Assembly: GCA_031274005.1 (NCBI GenBank)
Contig: JAISQU010000098.1
Span: forward strand, 1 to 14,409
Length of the DNA: 14,409 nucleotides
Direction: 5' to 3'
Origin: Spirochaetales bacterium
GTDB lineage: Bacteria > Spirochaetota > Spirochaetia > DTKZ01
Shown in pieces: positions 12,713 to 14,409 of this stretch (positions are counted from its first letter, which is position 1; each line of letters begins with the position of its first letter). The notes beneath the pieces are model-generated. The model saw only the letters and a list, made by a program, of their open reading frames with translations. It had not been told where the DNA came from and did not search any database. The position numbers and the translations under genes are program-made.

Positions 12713-12731
12713 GCGCTATGTAAAATAGCGC
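12713..12731 (+). promoter_or_regulatory. Leader hairpin just before the aminotransferase RBS
   Basis: GCGCTAT-GTAAA-ATAGCGC is a perfect 7-bp stem with a 5-nt loop. It ends four nt before the Shine-Dalgarno GGGAGG (12736-12741). It could affect translation or mRNA stability. It lacks features of a known riboswitch. Confidence 0.45.
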
Positions 12732-12747
12732 ACGAGGGAGGCTTGAA

Positions 12748-13920
12748 ATGAAGAACAATGTTGCCGAAAGAATGAGTTTACTGCATACCGAGTCGGCGTT
12801 TCAGATACTGGCTCGCGCGAACGCCCTTGAGGCGCAGGGTAAAAGCATCATACACCTTGAGATAGGTCAGCCGGACTTTAAAACCCCGAAAAACATCATA
12901 GAAGCCGCTTACACGGCAATGAAAGAGGGCAAGACCGGCTATACCCCGACGCCGGGCGTCATTCCCCTGCGCGAAACCATTGCCCGATACTGCGAGGACT
13001 ACAAAAAAGTAAAAACCAGCGCGGAAGAAATTGTCGTTGTTCCCGGCGGCAAACCCATTATGTTTTTCACAATGCTGATGCTGGCCCAGCCGGGCGATGA
13101 GGTTATTTATCCCAATCCGGGGTTCCCCATTTACGAATCGGTTATCAAATTTTCCGGAGCGAAACCTGTCCCCATGCCGCTTTTGCAGAAAAACAATTTC
13201 AGCGTTGACCTTGATCAGCTCAGGAGCGCCATTACCGGCAAAACCAAACTCATTATTATCAATAACCCCGGCAACCCCACGGGCGGGATGATAAAAAAGG
13301 ACGACATTATCGCGATTGCCGATATGGTCAGGGATAAAGGCATCTACATTCTTGCGGATGAAATCTATGACAGGATTATTTTCGAGGAAAAACCCCTGTC
13401 AATCGCGACCCTGCCCGGCATGAAGGACTGGACAATCATTCTGGACGGTTTTTCCAAGACGTATTCCATGACCGGCTGGCGTCTGGGTTACGGCGTCATG
13501 AACAGGGAATTGGCGGAACACATGACTATGCTGATGGTGAACTCCGCCTCCTGCGCCGCGTCCATGACCCAGTGGGCCGCGATAGAAGCGCTGACGGGGC
13601 CGCAGGACGCCGTTACGCAGATGGTAGCCGCTTTCAGGGAAAGGCGTGATTATCTTATTGACGCCTTGAATAAAATAGAGGGCGTCAAATGCGTAAAACC
13701 AAGCGGCGCTTTTTACGCCTTTCCCGATATTTCCTCGTTCGGCATTTCTTCGGCTGAATTCGCGAATCGGCTTCTGGAAGAAGCGGGCGTCGCGGCCGCG
13801 GCGGGTACGGCCTTCGGCAGTTTTGGCGAGGGTTTTTTGCGGCTTTCGTACGCCAATTCACTGGATAATCTGAAAATAGCGGTGGAGCGCATTGACAAGT
13901 TTTCTAAAACGCTGAAGTAG
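12748..13920 (+). CDS. PLP-dependent class I/II aminotransferase (aspartate/aromatic type)
   Basis: A 390-residue cytosolic fold-type I aminotransferase that moves an amino group between an amino acid and a 2-oxo acid. The N-terminal LEIGQPDFKTPKNI and GYTPTPGVIPLRE motifs match the AspC/AspB branch. The chain continues with PGGKPIMFFTML and YPNPGFPIYES (cofactor-contact region). NNPGNPTGG carries the conserved Asn for PLP, DEIYD the Asp/Tyr pair, and FSKTYSMTGWRLGY the Schiff-base Lys237. LRLSYA includes Arg365, which binds the substrate carboxylate. Length is typical. The exact amino acid (Asp, Ala, aromatic or others) cannot be read from the motifs, and no pathway neighbour helps. GGGAGG lies six nt before the ATG, after a leader hairpin. 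Confidence 0.95.
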   Translation: MKNNVAERMSLLHTESAFQILARANALEAQGKSIIHLEIGQPDFKTPKNIIEAAYTAMKEGKTGYTPTPGVIPLRETIARYCEDYKKVKTSAEEIVVVPGGKPIMFFTMLMLAQPGDEVIYPNPGFPIYESVIKFSGAKPVPMPLLQKNNFSVDLDQLRSAITGKTKLIIINNPGNPTGGMIKKDDIIAIADMVRDKGIYILADEIYDRIIFEEKPLSIATLPGMKDWTIILDGFSKTYSMTGWRLGYGVMNRELAEHMTMLMVNSASCAASMTQWAAIEALTGPQDAVTQMVAAFRERRDYLIDALNKIEGVKCVKPSGAFYAFPDISSFGISSAEFANRLLEEAGVAAAAGTAFGSFGEGFLRLSYANSLDNLKIAVERIDKFSKTLK

Positions 13921-13925
13921 GACGC

Positions 13926-13945
13926 CGCCGCAGGGCATTGCGGCG
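13926..13945 (+). other. Small GC-rich hairpin after the aminotransferase gene
   Basis: CGCCGC-AGGGCATT-GCGGCG forms a 6-bp stem with an 8-nt loop, starting 6 nt after the stop codon. There is no T-run. It may contribute to 3' end formation. Confidence 0.4.
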
Positions 13946-13960
13946 CATAGGATAAGGCAC

Positions 13961-13983
13961 TAAAATTACCGGGGGTAATTTTA
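13961..13983. other. Perfect 10-bp hairpin with an alternative long-range partner
   Basis: TAAAATTACC (13961-13970), loop GGG, GGTAATTTTA (13974-13983). The 5' part can instead pair with CCTCCGGTAG at 14024-14033 (ten pairs from 13966-13975, including two G-T wobbles). The two folds are mutually exclusive. With no clean T-run after it, it is a weak terminator candidate. Confidence 0.5.
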
Positions 13984-14044
13984 ATGGGGGACTACCACGA
14001 GTTGCAACCCGGGTTCAAGTCCCCCTCCGGTAGTAAGCAAAACA

Positions 14045-14073
14045 AAAGGCTGCAATGCTTTTGCAACCTTTTT
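14045..14073 (+). terminator. Intrinsic terminator inside repeat unit 1
   Basis: AAAGGCTGCAA (14045-14055), loop TGCTT, TTGCAACCTTT (14061-14071) with one C-A mismatch, ending in a run of five T (14069-14073). It is repeated at 14215-14243 and, cut off, from 14385. It sits 12 nt after the tRNA-like 3' end, as terminators after tRNA genes do. Confidence 0.65.
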
Positions 14074-14214
14074 ATCTGACAGAAGCCTTTATTTCTTTGC
14101 CCAGGGGGGCCGGGGTGTTAAAAGACGCGCCGCCATTGCCTTTCGGCAATGGCTCTGGCTTGCCAGTACGGCCTGCAAGCAGGTTCAAGTCCCCCTCCGG
14201 TAATAAGCAAAACA

Positions 14215-14243
14215 AAAGGCTGCAATGCTTTTGCAACCTTTTT
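14215..14243 (+). terminator. Intrinsic terminator inside repeat unit 2
   Basis: This is an identical copy of the hairpin and T-run at 14045-14073, shifted by one 170-bp repeat period. Confidence 0.65.
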
Positions 14244-14409
14244 ATCTGACAGAAGCCTTTATCTCTTTGCCCAGGGGGGCCGGGGTGTTACAAGACGCGC
14301 CGCCATTGCCTTTCGGAAATGGCCCTGGCTTGCCAGTACGGCCTGCAATCAGGTTCAAGTCCCCCTCCGGTAGTAAGCAAAACAAAAGGCTGCAATGCTT
14401 TTGCAACCT

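Larger units (their letters stand above)
14012..14409. repeat. 170-bp tandem direct repeat with tRNA T-arm-like start
   Basis: Units start at 14012, 14182 and 14352, exactly 170 bp apart; the third is cut by the window end. Units one and two differ at about six positions. Each begins GGTTCAAGTCC followed by CCCTCCGGTA, which looks like the T-loop and 3' acceptor strand of a tRNA. A terminator hairpin comes next, then a GGGGGGCCGGGGTG stretch, GACGCGCCG (as in some leucine tRNA D-arm regions), and the hairpins GCCATTGCC/GGCAATGGC, CTGG/CCAG and CCTGC/GCAGG. Two hairpins intact in unit one carry mismatches in unit two. I cannot fold a proper cloverleaf. Small open frames here are by-products of the repeat. 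No protein gene is seen in 13921-14409. Confidence 0.85.

Noticed and set aside
13967..14033. A functional tRNA gene
   Set aside because: An acceptor-like stem (TACCGGG/TCCGGTA) and a T-loop-like sequence exist, but there is no D-arm, no credible anticodon arm, and the T-stem pairs poorly; reported only as tRNA-like.
14055..14373. Small ORFs in the tandem array
   Set aside because: They are repeated by-products of the 170-bp units, contain the terminator hairpin, and lack ribosome binding sites.
14012..14409. CRISPR array
   Set aside because: The whole 170-bp unit repeats, including what would be spacers; there are no short repeats with unique spacers and no cas genes.
14012..14409. Integron attC array
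   Set aside because: No RYYYAAC/GTTRRRY core pair brackets the units, and the units are identical copies rather than different cassettes.

Overview
The window is a compact, GC-rich chromosomal segment from a bacterium that is most likely a spirochaete of the Treponema group. This is inferred from the gene set: a membrane pyrophosphatase next to a 50-kDa-class spirochaete-type phosphofructokinase, a secreted TPR protein with a Glu/Pro-rich tail, and a cytidylate-kinase-like protein carrying a BON domain. No rRNA or other direct taxonomic marker is present.

Layout. Positions 1-342 hold a multi-hairpin repeat and the frameshifted end of an unrecognised minus-strand gene. uvrC follows (343-2226). 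Positions 2252-5202 look like an accessory island. It has a GntP-family gluconate permease (2724-4088) with its own promoter and a palindromic operator candidate, a HEPN protein gene (4346-4696) and a broken nucleotidyltransferase partner (4711-4903), and a second possible nucleotidyltransferase remnant (2412-2615). Two copies of a terminal-inverted-repeat element bound it in opposite orientations. Next come a secreted TPR/coiled-coil protein (5331-6371) and a convergent GNAT acetyltransferase (6368-6892), then a third copy of the element (about 6961-7130).

The metabolic core is hppA (7256-9370), terminator, promoter, 6-phosphofructokinase (9460-10842), and a translationally coupled alpha/beta hydrolase (10835-11806). 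The pyrophosphatase converts PPi into an ion gradient. The kinase belongs to a family usually annotated as PPi-dependent, but its donor-site residues are mixed. A convergent cytidylate-kinase-like/BON protein (11803-12627) and a divergent class I/II aminotransferase (12748-13920) complete the coding part.

The right end (13921-14409) has no credible protein gene. It contains strong hairpins and a 170-bp tandem repeat. Each copy opens with a tRNA T-arm-like sequence followed by an intrinsic terminator, and the array runs off the window.

No complete new defence or biosynthetic system is evident. The most unusual material is non-coding: the modular inverted-repeat elements with a covarying hairpin, the tRNA-like tandem array, and the decayed HEPN/MNT module between inverted repeat copies.
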